A stretch of DNA of 43,282 nucleotides, taken from UBA4644 sp964646225 (GTDB taxonomy: Bacteria; Bacillota; Clostridia; Oscillospirales; Butyricicoccaceae). The translations under genes and the position numbers were made by a program. The notes below the pieces were generated by a model. The model was not told where the DNA came from. It ran no database searches and worked only from the letters and a program-made list of their open reading frames with translations. The stretch covers positions 1-43,282 of the forward strand of contig CAZYAD010000012.1 in assembly GCA_964646225.1 (NCBI GenBank), given 5' to 3'. Positions 7,679 to 15,958 of the stretch are shown here, in pieces; position 1 is the first letter of the stretch; each line of letters opens with the position of its first letter.

Positions 7679-9295
7679 TCAGGGGAGGCTGCGATACAGG
7701 CGGAGGGCGGTGAGCACGGCCTGCTCACGGGTGAAATCGCCACGGGGCAGGAAGCGGCCGTCGGCAGAGCCGGCCAGCACCGGCATTCCGGTGATCCCAT
7801 CCCGCAGGGCGGAAAGCCGCGCCACAGCCGGGCGGGCATAGCCTGCGATGGCATCGGCGTCGGCAAAGGACAGGTCGGAGCCTGCGGCGGAAGGCTCTGC
7901 TGCCGTGGGCATGAACAGAAGCCCGGCCAGTCGGGCCAGAAGGGTGGCGGCGTCCTGACGGGTGATGGAGTCGGCGGGACGGAAGGTGCCGTCTCCGGCA
8001 CCCAGCACCAGCCCCAGCGCGGCGGCGGCCAGCACATCGGGGTGCTCACAGTCGGAGAAGGGGGCGGCCGGGGAAAGGGCGGAGAGGGCGTCACTGCCGG
8101 ACTGGCGCAGCAGAGACATGGCCAGACGGCAGAACTCCAGCCGGGTGATGGGCTGCTGATACCGGTCGGTGAGGAAATCGGGCAGCAGCCCCAGTTCTTC
8201 GGCCTGAAGCAGCTCCTCCTCTGCCCAGAGAGAGGGAGCAGAAAGGGCCGCCGGGTCAAAAAAGCGGACGGTATAGGTCAGGGGGGCGTCTGCGCCGGAG
8301 AGGGTCTTCAGCCCGGAGATCGAGACGGTATAGTCCCCCAGCAGCGGGCCTGTCCCCAGCAGGGCGGCACCGGGGGAGAAGGTGATGCAGGGGCCTAGAC
8401 CGTAGGCGGCGGTGCTGAGGCGGACATAGGGGGTGACGCCGTCCAGACAGTCGGGAGCGGGGGCCGGGGCGGGAGTCACAGACGCGCCGTCCCACAGGCG
8501 GGTGACGGTGACGGTCAGCTGCCCGGAGTCCGGCAGGGCGTAGACCTCCGGATCCAGACTGACCGACCAGGGAGTCTCGGGGGACAGCATGGTGTTGGGA
8601 AAGCTCCCGGCGGCGGGCCAGCAGACAGCGGCGGGGACGGTGCCCTTTGCGCTCCGGTCGGTGACAGGGACGGCGATGTACTGCCTGCCGCTGGCTGAGG
8701 TGGCCAGCCCGAAGCCCACCCGGCCCAGCCGGGGATCCAGCAGCCAGCGCCTGTGGCCCAGGTCGATCCGGTTGGCGGTGCTGGTCTCATCCAGATAGCC
8801 CCGCAGGGCGCTTTGCAGCAGCAGGTGGTGCTGGTAGAGATAGCGGATGGAGAGGTTGCTGCGGAGGCAGGCGTTGGCACCCATGCGGTAAAAGGAGGCA
8901 TCCATATCCCCGGGACGGGCAGGGGTGTGGGACAGGGTATCGGTGGCAGCCAGCAGCACAGCGCCGTATTGGGCCTGTACACACAGATGCTCGGTGCATT
9001 CCACCGGAGACAGCCCCGCCAGCAGGCGGGCGTAATTCAGATAGGCCAGGCCGGTCTCCAGATACACCGGGTTGAGTGCGCCGATGGCATAGGGTGCGAC
9101 GGCAGAAGGCTCCTCCAGGTAGATGGGCTGCTCTCCCAGCGCAGGGGAGAGGGACAGCCAGCCCTCTGCCAGCGCCTGCTGGGCGGGATCCGGGCCGGAA
9201 AGACGGGCGCCTTCTGCCGCCGGAGGCATATCCTGCCCGAAGACAGGAACGAGCATGGTCAGACACAAAAGCAGCACGAGGGCACGGCGGGCCAT
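7679..9295 (-). CDS. Secreted CAP-domain protein with SLH repeats
   Basis: Exported protein of 538 residues. A signal peptide (1-20, MARRALVLLLCLTMLVPVFG) precedes a CAP/SCP-like domain (about 75-200: LNYARLLAGLSPVECTEHL, LSHTP, then GHRRWLLDPRLGRVGFG). A less defined middle region (about 215-345) follows, with a threonine/valine-rich beta-type stretch, then three S-layer homology repeats (about 360-538; recognisable ITRLEF, GDGTFRPADSITRQD, ADGRFLPRGDFTREQA). SLH repeats normally bind pyruvylated wall polysaccharide, so the protein is probably displayed on the cell wall. CAP domains have varied roles in bacteria, so the activity is unknown. AAAGGAGG precedes the ATG at 9295. Confidence 0.87.
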   Translation of the reverse strand: MARRALVLLLCLTMLVPVFGQDMPPAAEGARLSGPDPAQQALAEGWLSLSPALGEQPIYLEEPSAVAPYAIGALNPVYLETGLAYLNYARLLAGLSPVECTEHLCVQAQYGAVLLAATDTLSHTPARPGDMDASFYRMGANACLRSNLSIRYLYQHHLLLQSALRGYLDETSTANRIDLGHRRWLLDPRLGRVGFGLATSASGRQYIAVPVTDRSAKGTVPAAVCWPAAGSFPNTMLSPETPWSVSLDPEVYALPDSGQLTVTVTRLWDGASVTPAPAPAPDCLDGVTPYVRLSTAAYGLGPCITFSPGAALLGTGPLLGDYTVSISGLKTLSGADAPLTYTVRFFDPAALSAPSLWAEEELLQAEELGLLPDFLTDRYQQPITRLEFCRLAMSLLRQSGSDALSALSPAAPFSDCEHPDVLAAAALGLVLGAGDGTFRPADSITRQDAATLLARLAGLLFMPTAAEPSAAGSDLSFADADAIAGYARPAVARLSALRDGITGMPVLAGSADGRFLPRGDFTREQAVLTALRLYRSLP

Positions 9296-9343
9296 AGGGG
9301 AGCAAGCCTCCTTTCATAAGGGGGGAGAGGCGGAAGTGCGGGC

Positions 9344-10723
9344 TCACACCCGCTTCAAAGCCTCTTCCGACAGGATCTTCTGATAGGTGCAGAGGAAGGT
9401 GATGCCGATGGAGACGGCGGAGATGCCATCGGCGATGGGCTCGGCCAGATAGACGCCCCAGACGCCCAGACCCAGACGGGGCAGGGCCAGGGCCAGCGGG
9501 ATCAGCAGCACCACCTTCCGCAGCAGGGCAAAGCACAGGGAGAGCTTGGCCTGTCCCAGACCGATGAAGGTGTTCTGGCAGCCGGTCTGGATGCCGAAGA
9601 TGGTCATTCCGGCGCAGAAGACCGGCAGGACACGGGCGGTGAGCTGCACCAGCTCCTGGCTTTCGGTGAACAGGCCGGCGAAGAAGGCCGGGAACAGCAT
9701 CACCAGCAGGGAGAAGGCCAGTCCCATCAGAAAGGTGACGGCGATGAGGCGGCGGAAGGTCTGCTTTACCCGGTCGAAGTTGCCGGCACCGTAGTTGAAG
9801 CTGATGATGGACTGCACCCCGCCGGCAAAGCCGTTGTTCAGGGCGAACAGGATCTGCATCACGCTGTTGAGGATGGTCATGGAGCCCACATACAGGTCGC
9901 CGCCAAAGGTTTGCAGGCCATTGTTCAGCACCAGCGAAATGGCGCTCTCGGTGAACTGCATGATGAAGGGGGAAATGCCCAGGGCGAAGATGCGCCGCAG
10001 CAGCTCCCACCGGGGACGGAGGTTTTTCAGCCGGATGCGCAGGGCCGAACGGTCGGAGCACAGATAGCCCACCACCCAAAGGGCGCTGAGGGCCTGAGAA
10101 AGCACGGTGGCCAGCGCCGCGCCCCGGATGCCCATGTCCAGCGCGAAGATCAGGATGGGATCCAGCACGATGTTGCACACCGCGCCGATGAGCACCGAAA
10201 GCATGGCGGCACGGGCCTTTCCCTGACAGGAGATGAAGGTATTCAGGCCCATGGACAGCTGCACAAACAGCGTACCGGCGAGGTAGATGGACAGGTACTG
10301 GTCGGCATAGGGAAGGGTCTGTGCGCTGGCACCCACCAGATACAGAAGGGGCTCCTTGACGGCATAAAACAGCACCATCAGCGCCGCAGAGGAGGTCAGC
10401 AGCAGAAAGACCGAGTTGCCCAGAATGCGCTGGGCGGTTTCCTCCTCCTTCTTGCCCAGAAAGATGGCGGCGATGGGGGCGCCGCCGTTGCCCGCCAGTG
10501 CCGAAAAGGCGCTGATGGACAGGATCACAGGAAAGGTCAGGCCCAGCCCGGTCAGGGCCAGGTCGCCGTTTTCCGCCATATGACCGATATAGATGCGGTC
10601 GACGATATTATACAGCAGGTTGACCAGCTGGGCCACCACGGCGGGCAGGGCCAGCCGGAGCATCAGCGGCCAGAGGGGCGCTGTGGCCAGCTCCTGCCGG
10701 GAATCGGTTTGGGGTTTGGTCAT
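9344..10723 (-). CDS. MATE family efflux transporter (first of a tandem pair)
   Basis: Twelve-helix Na+/H+-coupled multidrug/organic cation exporter of the MATE family, 459 residues (normal length). It begins MTKPQTDSRQ followed by APLWPLMLRLALPAVVAQLV, and contains the family-typical segments DRIYIGHM, GNGGAPIAA.FLGKKEE and the repeat in the second half (GGVQSIISFNYGAGNFDRVK). The ATG at 10723 follows GAGG; a longer in-frame ORF reaches into the preceding gene but has no ribosome site. It lies 31 bases behind a second, dissimilar MATE gene, so the two are probably co-expressed. Substrate unknown. Confidence 0.93.
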   Translation of the reverse strand: MTKPQTDSRQELATAPLWPLMLRLALPAVVAQLVNLLYNIVDRIYIGHMAENGDLALTGLGLTFPVILSISAFSALAGNGGAPIAAIFLGKKEEETAQRILGNSVFLLLTSSAALMVLFYAVKEPLLYLVGASAQTLPYADQYLSIYLAGTLFVQLSMGLNTFISCQGKARAAMLSVLIGAVCNIVLDPILIFALDMGIRGAALATVLSQALSALWVVGYLCSDRSALRIRLKNLRPRWELLRRIFALGISPFIMQFTESAISLVLNNGLQTFGGDLYVGSMTILNSVMQILFALNNGFAGGVQSIISFNYGAGNFDRVKQTFRRLIAVTFLMGLAFSLLVMLFPAFFAGLFTESQELVQLTARVLPVFCAGMTIFGIQTGCQNTFIGLGQAKLSLCFALLRKVVLLIPLALALPRLGLGVWGVYLAEPIADGISAVSIGITFLCTYQKILSEEALKRV

Positions 10724-10754
10724 GGAAGGACCTCGTTTCTTTGGATGCAGTCGG

Positions 10755-12137
10755 TCAGGCGTCGGCCCCGCTGAGCTGCGAGGTGACATTTTTGACCCAT
10801 TTTTCCTTGAACAGATGGACAAAGCCCACCGTCACCTTGGCGATATCGTCACAGGAGACCAGCAGGGCCACCACCCACAGGGGCGCGCCCAGCCAGACCC
10901 CCAGAAAAGCCAGCGGCACGCCCACCAGCCAAACCGTGCCGGTATCCAGCACACAGGCAAAGAGGGTATCCCCGGCAGCGCGGAAAATACCTACCACCAG
11001 CACGGCGCTGTCTGCCTTGACCACGCACAGAAGGGCTTGCAGGATCAGCAGTGAGCGGGCCATGGCCAGGGTCTCGGCCGACACCTGATAGAGCATCAGG
11101 AACAGGGGGTGGGCCAGCAGGATCAGCAGTCCGGTGACCAGGCCGGTGGCCGGCAGCAGCAGGGCGAAGCGATAGCCCAGATCCAGCGCTTTTTCCCGTT
11201 CACCGCGGCCGGTGGCACCGCCCACGAAGATGCCGCAGGCGTTGCTCATGCCACGGGTGAAGACAAAGAGCAGCTGAATGACGGTATTGGCGATCTGCAC
11301 GGCGGCCAGCGCCTCGGTGCCCAGCAGGCCATAGGCCACGGTATACAGGCTGGTGCCGATGCTCCAAAGCACCTCGTTCAGCAGCACCGGCCAGGCGGTC
11401 TTGACATAATGCCGCACGAAGGGACGGTCAAAGGCGAACAGCTCCTTCAGCGTGGCTGCGCCGGGCAGCCGGTTTTTGTACACCGAGATCAGCAGCACCA
11501 GACACTCGGCAAAGCGGGCAATGACGGTGGCGATGGCAGCGCCGTCCAGACCCAGGGCGGGGAAGCCCAGCAGGCCGAAGATCAGCAGGCTGTTGCCCAC
11601 GATGTTCAGCAGGATGGACAGCACGCTGGCCCGGGTGGGCAGAGACACATCCCCGGTGCAGCGGCACACCATGGAAAGGATCATGCTCAGGGCGGTGACG
11701 GGGTAGCTGATGCCCACGATGCGCAGATAGGAGGCGCCCAGCGTCAGGGCAGGCTCCTCGTGGACATAAAAGCCCACCAGAAACCGGGGGGACAGCAGCG
11801 CGCCCAGGGTGAACAGGGTGACGGCCACCGCGCCCAGCAGGTACATCATACCCATGGTGCGACGGACATTTTTCAGATCCCGCTTGCCCCAGAACTGGGA
11901 CAGGAACACCGAGCCGCCGGAGTTGATGCCGAAGAGCATCAGGTTCAGCAGGAAGAAGATCTGGTTTGCGCCGCCGGAGGCCGCCACGGAGGCGTCACCC
12001 AGAGCGCCGATCATCACCACATCCACCAGATTGACGGCGGAGGCCAGCAGGAACTGCATGGCGATGGGAAAGGCGGTGCGGAAGATAGATTTCAGAAAGG
12101 AAGGTTCGAAAGCATTTTTAAAACGGTTCATAGTCAT
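10755..12137 (-). CDS. MATE family efflux transporter (second of a tandem pair)
   Basis: MATE exporter of 460 residues with typical segments: AFPIAMQFLLASAVNLVDVVMIG, then SGGANQIFFLLN, GINSGGSVFLSQFWGKRD in the first half and FVGGATGRGEREKAL in the second. The start is ATG at 12137 or two codons later at 12131; the Shine-Dalgarno signal is weak (ACGAGA). It differs strongly from its neighbour, so the pair is not a recent duplication. No regulator lies next to them. Confidence 0.92.
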   Translation of the reverse strand: MTMNRFKNAFEPSFLKSIFRTAFPIAMQFLLASAVNLVDVVMIGALGDASVAASGGANQIFFLLNLMLFGINSGGSVFLSQFWGKRDLKNVRRTMGMMYLLGAVAVTLFTLGALLSPRFLVGFYVHEEPALTLGASYLRIVGISYPVTALSMILSMVCRCTGDVSLPTRASVLSILLNIVGNSLLIFGLLGFPALGLDGAAIATVIARFAECLVLLISVYKNRLPGAATLKELFAFDRPFVRHYVKTAWPVLLNEVLWSIGTSLYTVAYGLLGTEALAAVQIANTVIQLLFVFTRGMSNACGIFVGGATGRGEREKALDLGYRFALLLPATGLVTGLLILLAHPLFLMLYQVSAETLAMARSLLILQALLCVVKADSAVLVVGIFRAAGDTLFACVLDTGTVWLVGVPLAFLGVWLGAPLWVVALLVSCDDIAKVTVGFVHLFKEKWVKNVTSQLSGADA

Positions 12138-12149
12138 CTCGTTATAATG

Positions 12150-12172
12150 CCCCGGCGGACGAGCCGCCGGGG
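12150..12172 (-). other. GC-rich hairpin between ricT and the MATE genes
   Basis: CCCCGGCGG (12150-12158) and CCGCCGGGG (12164-12172) form a 9-bp stem with a 5-base loop. On the minus strand it is followed by CATTATAAC rather than a T-tract, so it may be a processing or partial termination site, or lie just ahead of a promoter with TATAAC as -10. Confidence 0.4.
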
Positions 12173-12229
12173 TGTGGGTGGATCATACAACAGGGGTATC
12201 GGCCGCCTCGGAGGCGGGACGATGGGGGG

Positions 12230-13483
12230 TCAGTCGGCCTTGGTCGGGACTTCGCCCTGGGGCTTGCCGCCGTTTCCGTTGCGGCGGCCGCGAGAACCGC
12301 CCCGATAGCGACGCTTGTGCTGACCGTTCTGGCCATTCTGGCCGTTTTGGCTGCTCTGGGCAGGCTGGGCGTTCTGTCCGCTCTGGGGCTTTTCAGCGGG
12401 ACGCTCCTGGGAAGGCTGGGGGCGCTCCCGCCGAGGCTTGTCCGCCGGCCGGGGACGGCCCTCCTGAGCAGGCTGAGGACGCTCGCCCTGGGGCTTGTCG
12501 GGGCGGCGGGGCTTGTCGTAGCGGCGCTTGGGCCGACGTTCGCCCTGGGGCTTTTCCGGGCGGTCACTGCCGGGGGCTTCCGAAGCGGGAGCGGCGGCAC
12601 GGCGGGCGCTCTCCGGCAGAGGCTGGGGTTTGGGGGGCGCGGGCAGATCGGGCAGGGGCTCGCCCTTGTCTCTGCCGCGGCGCAGAATGCAGCACTGCTG
12701 GCAGGGGACGGTGACGGGGGTATCCGGATCGTGAAGCATCCGCACCCGGCAGGTGCCCCGCAGCAGGGAGGCATCCATCACGGTGCCGCGGCCATAGGGG
12801 GTATCCACCAGACTGTCGTTGGGCGGGGTGGTCTTCAGCAGCTCCTGATAGGCCTCGTTCTCGTATTTCAGGCAGCACATCAGGCGGCCGCAGGCGCCGG
12901 AGATCTTGGTGGGGTTGAGGGACAGGCCCTGATCCTTGGCCATGTTGATGGACACCGGCTGGAAGCCGTCCAGAAAGGCGGAGCAGCACAGGGGGCGGCC
13001 GCAGATGCCCAGACCGCCGATCATTTTTGCCTCGTCCCGGACGCCGATCTGCCGCAGCTCGATGCGGGTGCGGAACACACCGGCCAGATCCTTTACCAGC
13101 TCCCGGAAGTCCACACGGCCCTCGGCACTGAAATAGAACAGGATCTTGCTGCGATCAAAGGTGTATTCCACCGAGACCAGCTTCATTTCCAGCTTGTGCT
13201 TGCGGATCTTTTCCTCGCAGACATGGAAGGCATCCTTTTCGAATTGCAGGTTCTGCTCCATGGTGCGGGTATCGGCAGGGGTGGCCAGCCGGATCAGCTT
13301 TTTCAGGGGCTGGACGATGGTGCTGTCCTCCACACGGGTGTTGGACATGGCGACCTCACCGTATTCCTGTCCCCGGGCGGTCTCGACGATCACCGGCATC
13401 TCGTTTTTTACCTGGATGCCGCAGGGGTCAAAATAATAGACCTTTCCGACCCTTTTGAATCGGACTCCAATGACTTCTGTCAT
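12230..13483 (-). CDS. ricT: RicT (YaaT/PSP1) family protein with a long basic tail
   Basis: RicT, with RicA and RicF, forms an iron-sulfur complex that works with RNase Y in mRNA maturation in Bacillus. The PSP1 core (about 1-270 of 417) is canonical, with metal-site cysteines in GICGRPLCCSAF (161, 166, 167), GACGRLMCCLKYENEAY (198, 203, 204) and a further CQQCC (261-265). Residues 275-417 are an added low-complexity tail rich in Pro, Gln, Arg and Lys, ending with RGG-like KRRYRGGSRGRRNGNGG. B. subtilis YaaT has about 275 residues and lacks this. The ATG at 13483 follows GGAGG. The gene lies directly behind holB, as in Bacillus. Confidence 0.93.
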   Translation of the reverse strand: MTEVIGVRFKRVGKVYYFDPCGIQVKNEMPVIVETARGQEYGEVAMSNTRVEDSTIVQPLKKLIRLATPADTRTMEQNLQFEKDAFHVCEEKIRKHKLEMKLVSVEYTFDRSKILFYFSAEGRVDFRELVKDLAGVFRTRIELRQIGVRDEAKMIGGLGICGRPLCCSAFLDGFQPVSINMAKDQGLSLNPTKISGACGRLMCCLKYENEAYQELLKTTPPNDSLVDTPYGRGTVMDASLLRGTCRVRMLHDPDTPVTVPCQQCCILRRGRDKGEPLPDLPAPPKPQPLPESARRAAAPASEAPGSDRPEKPQGERRPKRRYDKPRRPDKPQGERPQPAQEGRPRPADKPRRERPQPSQERPAEKPQSGQNAQPAQSSQNGQNGQNGQHKRRYRGGSRGRRNGNGGKPQGEVPTKAD

Positions 13484-13510
13484 AATTCCTCCAAACATAC
13501 AAAGAAAGGC

Positions 13511-14416
13511 TCAGGCATGGCTGCCGCAGAAGGCCGTCAGTGCGCCGGCAAGAGCCGTCACCGACGGGTTCTGCACCAGCATGGCCCGCTGCTTTTCCAA
13601 ATACTCAAAAATATCCAGCGCCCGGCGGCTGCCCGTCTGCCGGACGGCCAGCGTCAGCAGACGGCAGCTCTCGTCGCAGAAAACGGCGTAGTCCTCCCGG
13701 GAGAGCCGGGTCAGGGGCTGGCAGGCCAGCCAGACGGCAAGCTCGTTCTGAGACAGGGCGCTGCAAAAAGCCCGGGCGGCGGTCTGTCCGGGCTTTTCCC
13801 GTTCCTCCAGAATGTCCAGCGCACGGCCCAGCAGGCCGCCGGACTGCTCCGCCGCCTGCTCCAGCCGGGAAGGAGGCGCCTGCACACGGGTGCGCAGCGC
13901 TGCCAGCAGCTCCTGCCGCTCCAGAGGGGCAAGGCGGAAGGTCTTGCACCGGGAGCGGACGGTCTGGAGCATGGCCTCCCGGTTTTCGCACAGCAAAAGA
14001 AAGACCGCGTTGGCCGGCTCCTCCAGCACCTTCAGAAGGGCGTTTTGAGAGGGCAGATTCAGCCGATCGGCCTGAGGGATGACAAATACCTGAAAGGGGG
14101 CCTCGCTGGGGCGAAGAAAGCTCTGGGCCCGCAGCTGCCGCACCTGCTCCAGCTTGACGCCCTTGCCGGGCTCGCTTTCCAGCAGCCAGGTCAGGTCGGG
14201 ATGGGAGCCAGCCGCCGCGCGCTTACAGGAGGGGCAGACCCCGCAGGGGGCGTTTTCATAGGGACAGAGCAGCCCGGCGGCCAGATCGGCGGCGGCAGTG
14301 CGCTTGCCGATGCCCTCCGGGCCGTCCAGCAGCACGGCGGAGCCCACGCCGCTGGGGGGCAGGGAGGCCAGGGCCTCCTTCAGCCGCCGGTTGCCCAGAA
14401 GATGGGGAAGTCTCAT
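13511..14416 (-). CDS. holB: DNA polymerase III delta' subunit
   Basis: Clamp-loader subunit (301 residues) that helps DnaX and HolA open the beta clamp. The AAA+ domain has a P-loop DGPEGIGKRT (31-40), a four-cysteine zinc module (C51, C58, C61, C64) and the conserved NALLKVLEEP followed by FLLLCENREAMLQTVRSRC. The catalytic SRC region is kept as RSRC. The ATG at 14416 directly follows the stop of darA (TAAATG on the minus strand), so translation is likely coupled. Order darA-holB-ricT matches the Bacillus yaaQ-yaaR-holB-yaaT cluster without yaaR. Confidence 0.92.
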   Translation of the reverse strand: MRLPHLLGNRRLKEALASLPPSGVGSAVLLDGPEGIGKRTAAADLAAGLLCPYENAPCGVCPSCKRAAAGSHPDLTWLLESEPGKGVKLEQVRQLRAQSFLRPSEAPFQVFVIPQADRLNLPSQNALLKVLEEPANAVFLLLCENREAMLQTVRSRCKTFRLAPLERQELLAALRTRVQAPPSRLEQAAEQSGGLLGRALDILEEREKPGQTAARAFCSALSQNELAVWLACQPLTRLSREDYAVFCDESCRLLTLAVRQTGSRRALDIFEYLEKQRAMLVQNPSVTALAGALTAFCGSHA

Positions 14417-14740
14417 TTAGAACTTCTCGAAGTTTTCCACATTCAGCACGAAGATGGTAGCGCCGCCCACCTGGACCTCCACAGGCATGGTGGGGAAGAA
14501 GCCCACGCCGGCCTCGGTGGTGGTGGGCATCAGCTGCTTGCGGCTGCGGGAATACTGATGGATGATATCGATGACCTTCTGCACGGCGTCCTCATTGACG
14601 CCCACCAGAATGGTGACATTGCCCGCACGCAGGAAGCCGCCGGAGGTGCTCAGCCGGGTGACAAAGAAGCCGGCCTTGTTCAGGTGCTGGATGACAACGG
14701 GCGCGTCGTCGTTGTTCAGGATACCCAGGATCATTTTCAT
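14417..14740 (-). CDS. Cyclic-di-AMP receptor DarA/PstA (YaaQ family)
   Basis: PII-like trimeric protein of 107 residues that binds cyclic-di-AMP. The sequence MKMILGILNNDDAPVVIQHL, TRLSTSGGFLRAGNVTILVG and GGATIFVLNVENFEKF matches the DarA/PstA family along its length. The downstream target is unknown in any species. The ATG at 14740 follows GCGAGGAAAC. It starts the darA-holB-ricT block and may also be read from the alr/femX genes 100 bases upstream. Confidence 0.95.
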   Translation of the reverse strand: MKMILGILNNDDAPVVIQHLNKAGFFVTRLSTSGGFLRAGNVTILVGVNEDAVQKVIDIIHQYSRSRKQLMPTTTEAGVGFFPTMPVEVQVGGATIFVLNVENFEKF

Positions 14741-14798
14741 AGTTGTTTCCTCGCTTTCTTGGTAAGACAGATGTGAAAGGGCATAAGATGTGTATGGC

Positions 14799-14840
14799 CT
14801 GCCGGGAAACGGCAGAACCGCAGGGCTGCCCGGAGGCAGC
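14799..14840 (-). other. Two hairpins between alr and darA
   Basis: CTGCCG/CGGCAG (14799-14815) and GCTGCC/GGCAGC (14825-14840) can form adjacent stems in the 100-base gap. Neither has a U-tract, so they may be leader structures or weak stops. No convincing promoter for darA was found. Confidence 0.35.
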
Positions 14841-15938
14841 TCAACCGATGTACCGGCGGGGGATGGAGGCGGGGACATACAGGGGGGAGACCTCCAGCAA
14901 AACGGCATCGCCGGGGGCGCAGTCGATATCGGTGACATCCACTGTGGTGTGGTTGACGCCCACATGACCGATCACCGGCGCACGCTTGCCGCCGATGAGC
15001 ACGGTGGGACGCCGCCTGCGAACCAGCGCCAGCAGGTCGGAGCAGGCCGCCCGCAGACAGGTGCCGGGGCGGGTGAGCATCCGGGTCTTTTCCAGCATGA
15101 AGCCATCGGAGGAGCCCACAGGCACCACGGCTACCCGGGTGGGATGGCGGGCGGTATAGGCGCTGCCGTAGCCCACCGAGGCACCGGCGGGCAGCCAGCG
15201 GATCTCGGTAATCTGGCTTTGCAGCCGACCGGTGCGCTGCAGGCCGTGATCTCCGCGGGCGATGACCCGGCCGCCCAGGGCCGAGCCGATGCGCACGGCG
15301 TCCAGAGAGGGCATCTTGCAGCCGAAGAGGGCCTCGGAATTGGAGGCATGGAGCATACCGGGGTCAAAGCCGGCGGCGCGGAGCTTTTCCACCACGGCGG
15401 TGAAGGTGTCCAGCTGCGCCTGGGTCTTTTTGACGCTGCGGAAGGCGTTGGCGTAATGGGTATAGGTGCCGGTGACAGTCAGGTTGGTCAGATAGCGGTA
15501 AATGCTCAGGATGCGGTCCAGCTCGGTGGGCAAAAAGCCATAACGGCCCATGCCGGTGTCGATCTTGATGTGAACATCGCACTGGACGCCCCGGCTCTCG
15601 GCCAGACCGTTCAGCGCCAGGGCGGCATCGTAGGAGCCGATGGTGGCAGTGGCACCTGCCTGAAGGATCCGGAGGATATCCTCCTCGTTGGCGGTGGAGC
15701 GCAGCACCAGAATTTCTTCCTCGCTGAAGCCCCAGTCCCGCAGACGGACGGCGTCCTCCGGTTCGGTGACGGCAAAGCGGCAGATGCCCGCATCCCGGCA
15801 GAGGGCGGCCATCTCCCGCAGACCCAGGCCATAGGCGTTGGCCTTGAGCACGGCGATGATCTGGGCTGTGCCGGCCTGCTGCCGGACGGCCTCCAGATTG
15901 GAACGGATCTTGCTTGCTTCTACCAGCAGGGTATTCAT
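14841..15938 (-). CDS. Alanine racemase-like fold III PLP enzyme, divergent
   Basis: PLP-dependent racemase of 365 residues, expected to make D-alanine for peptidoglycan. The PLP lysine is K32 in AVLKANAYGLG; the catalytic tyrosine lies in SVGYGSAY (Y257). Two usually conserved positions differ: VGYADG is VGSSDG (275-279), and the C-terminal CMDQ motif is replaced by HVGVNH (325-330). The overall length and VDVTDID...GD are kept. It is probably a racemase of a divergent Clostridial branch; substrate (alanine, serine or other) is less certain. Start ATG at 15938 follows GGAAAGAG. It lies 20 bases behind a FemX-like gene, which fits a wall role. Confidence 0.8.
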   Translation of the reverse strand: MNTLLVEASKIRSNLEAVRQQAGTAQIIAVLKANAYGLGLREMAALCRDAGICRFAVTEPEDAVRLRDWGFSEEEILVLRSTANEEDILRILQAGATATIGSYDAALALNGLAESRGVQCDVHIKIDTGMGRYGFLPTELDRILSIYRYLTNLTVTGTYTHYANAFRSVKKTQAQLDTFTAVVEKLRAAGFDPGMLHASNSEALFGCKMPSLDAVRIGSALGGRVIARGDHGLQRTGRLQSQITEIRWLPAGASVGYGSAYTARHPTRVAVVPVGSSDGFMLEKTRMLTRPGTCLRAACSDLLALVRRRRPTVLIGGKRAPVIGHVGVNHTTVDVTDIDCAPGDAVLLEVSPLYVPASIPRRYIG

Positions 15939-15958
15939 ATCTCTTTCCCCCTTATGGA

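Noticed and set aside
9344..12137. Tandem MATE genes as a recent duplication
   Set aside because: The two proteins share only family-level similarity by eye and have different N-termini and loop motifs.
12317..14776. 819-codon plus-strand frame opposite ricT, holB and darA
   Set aside because: Shadow of three well-identified minus-strand genes with the typical Gly/Gln/His composition of antisense frames in this genome.
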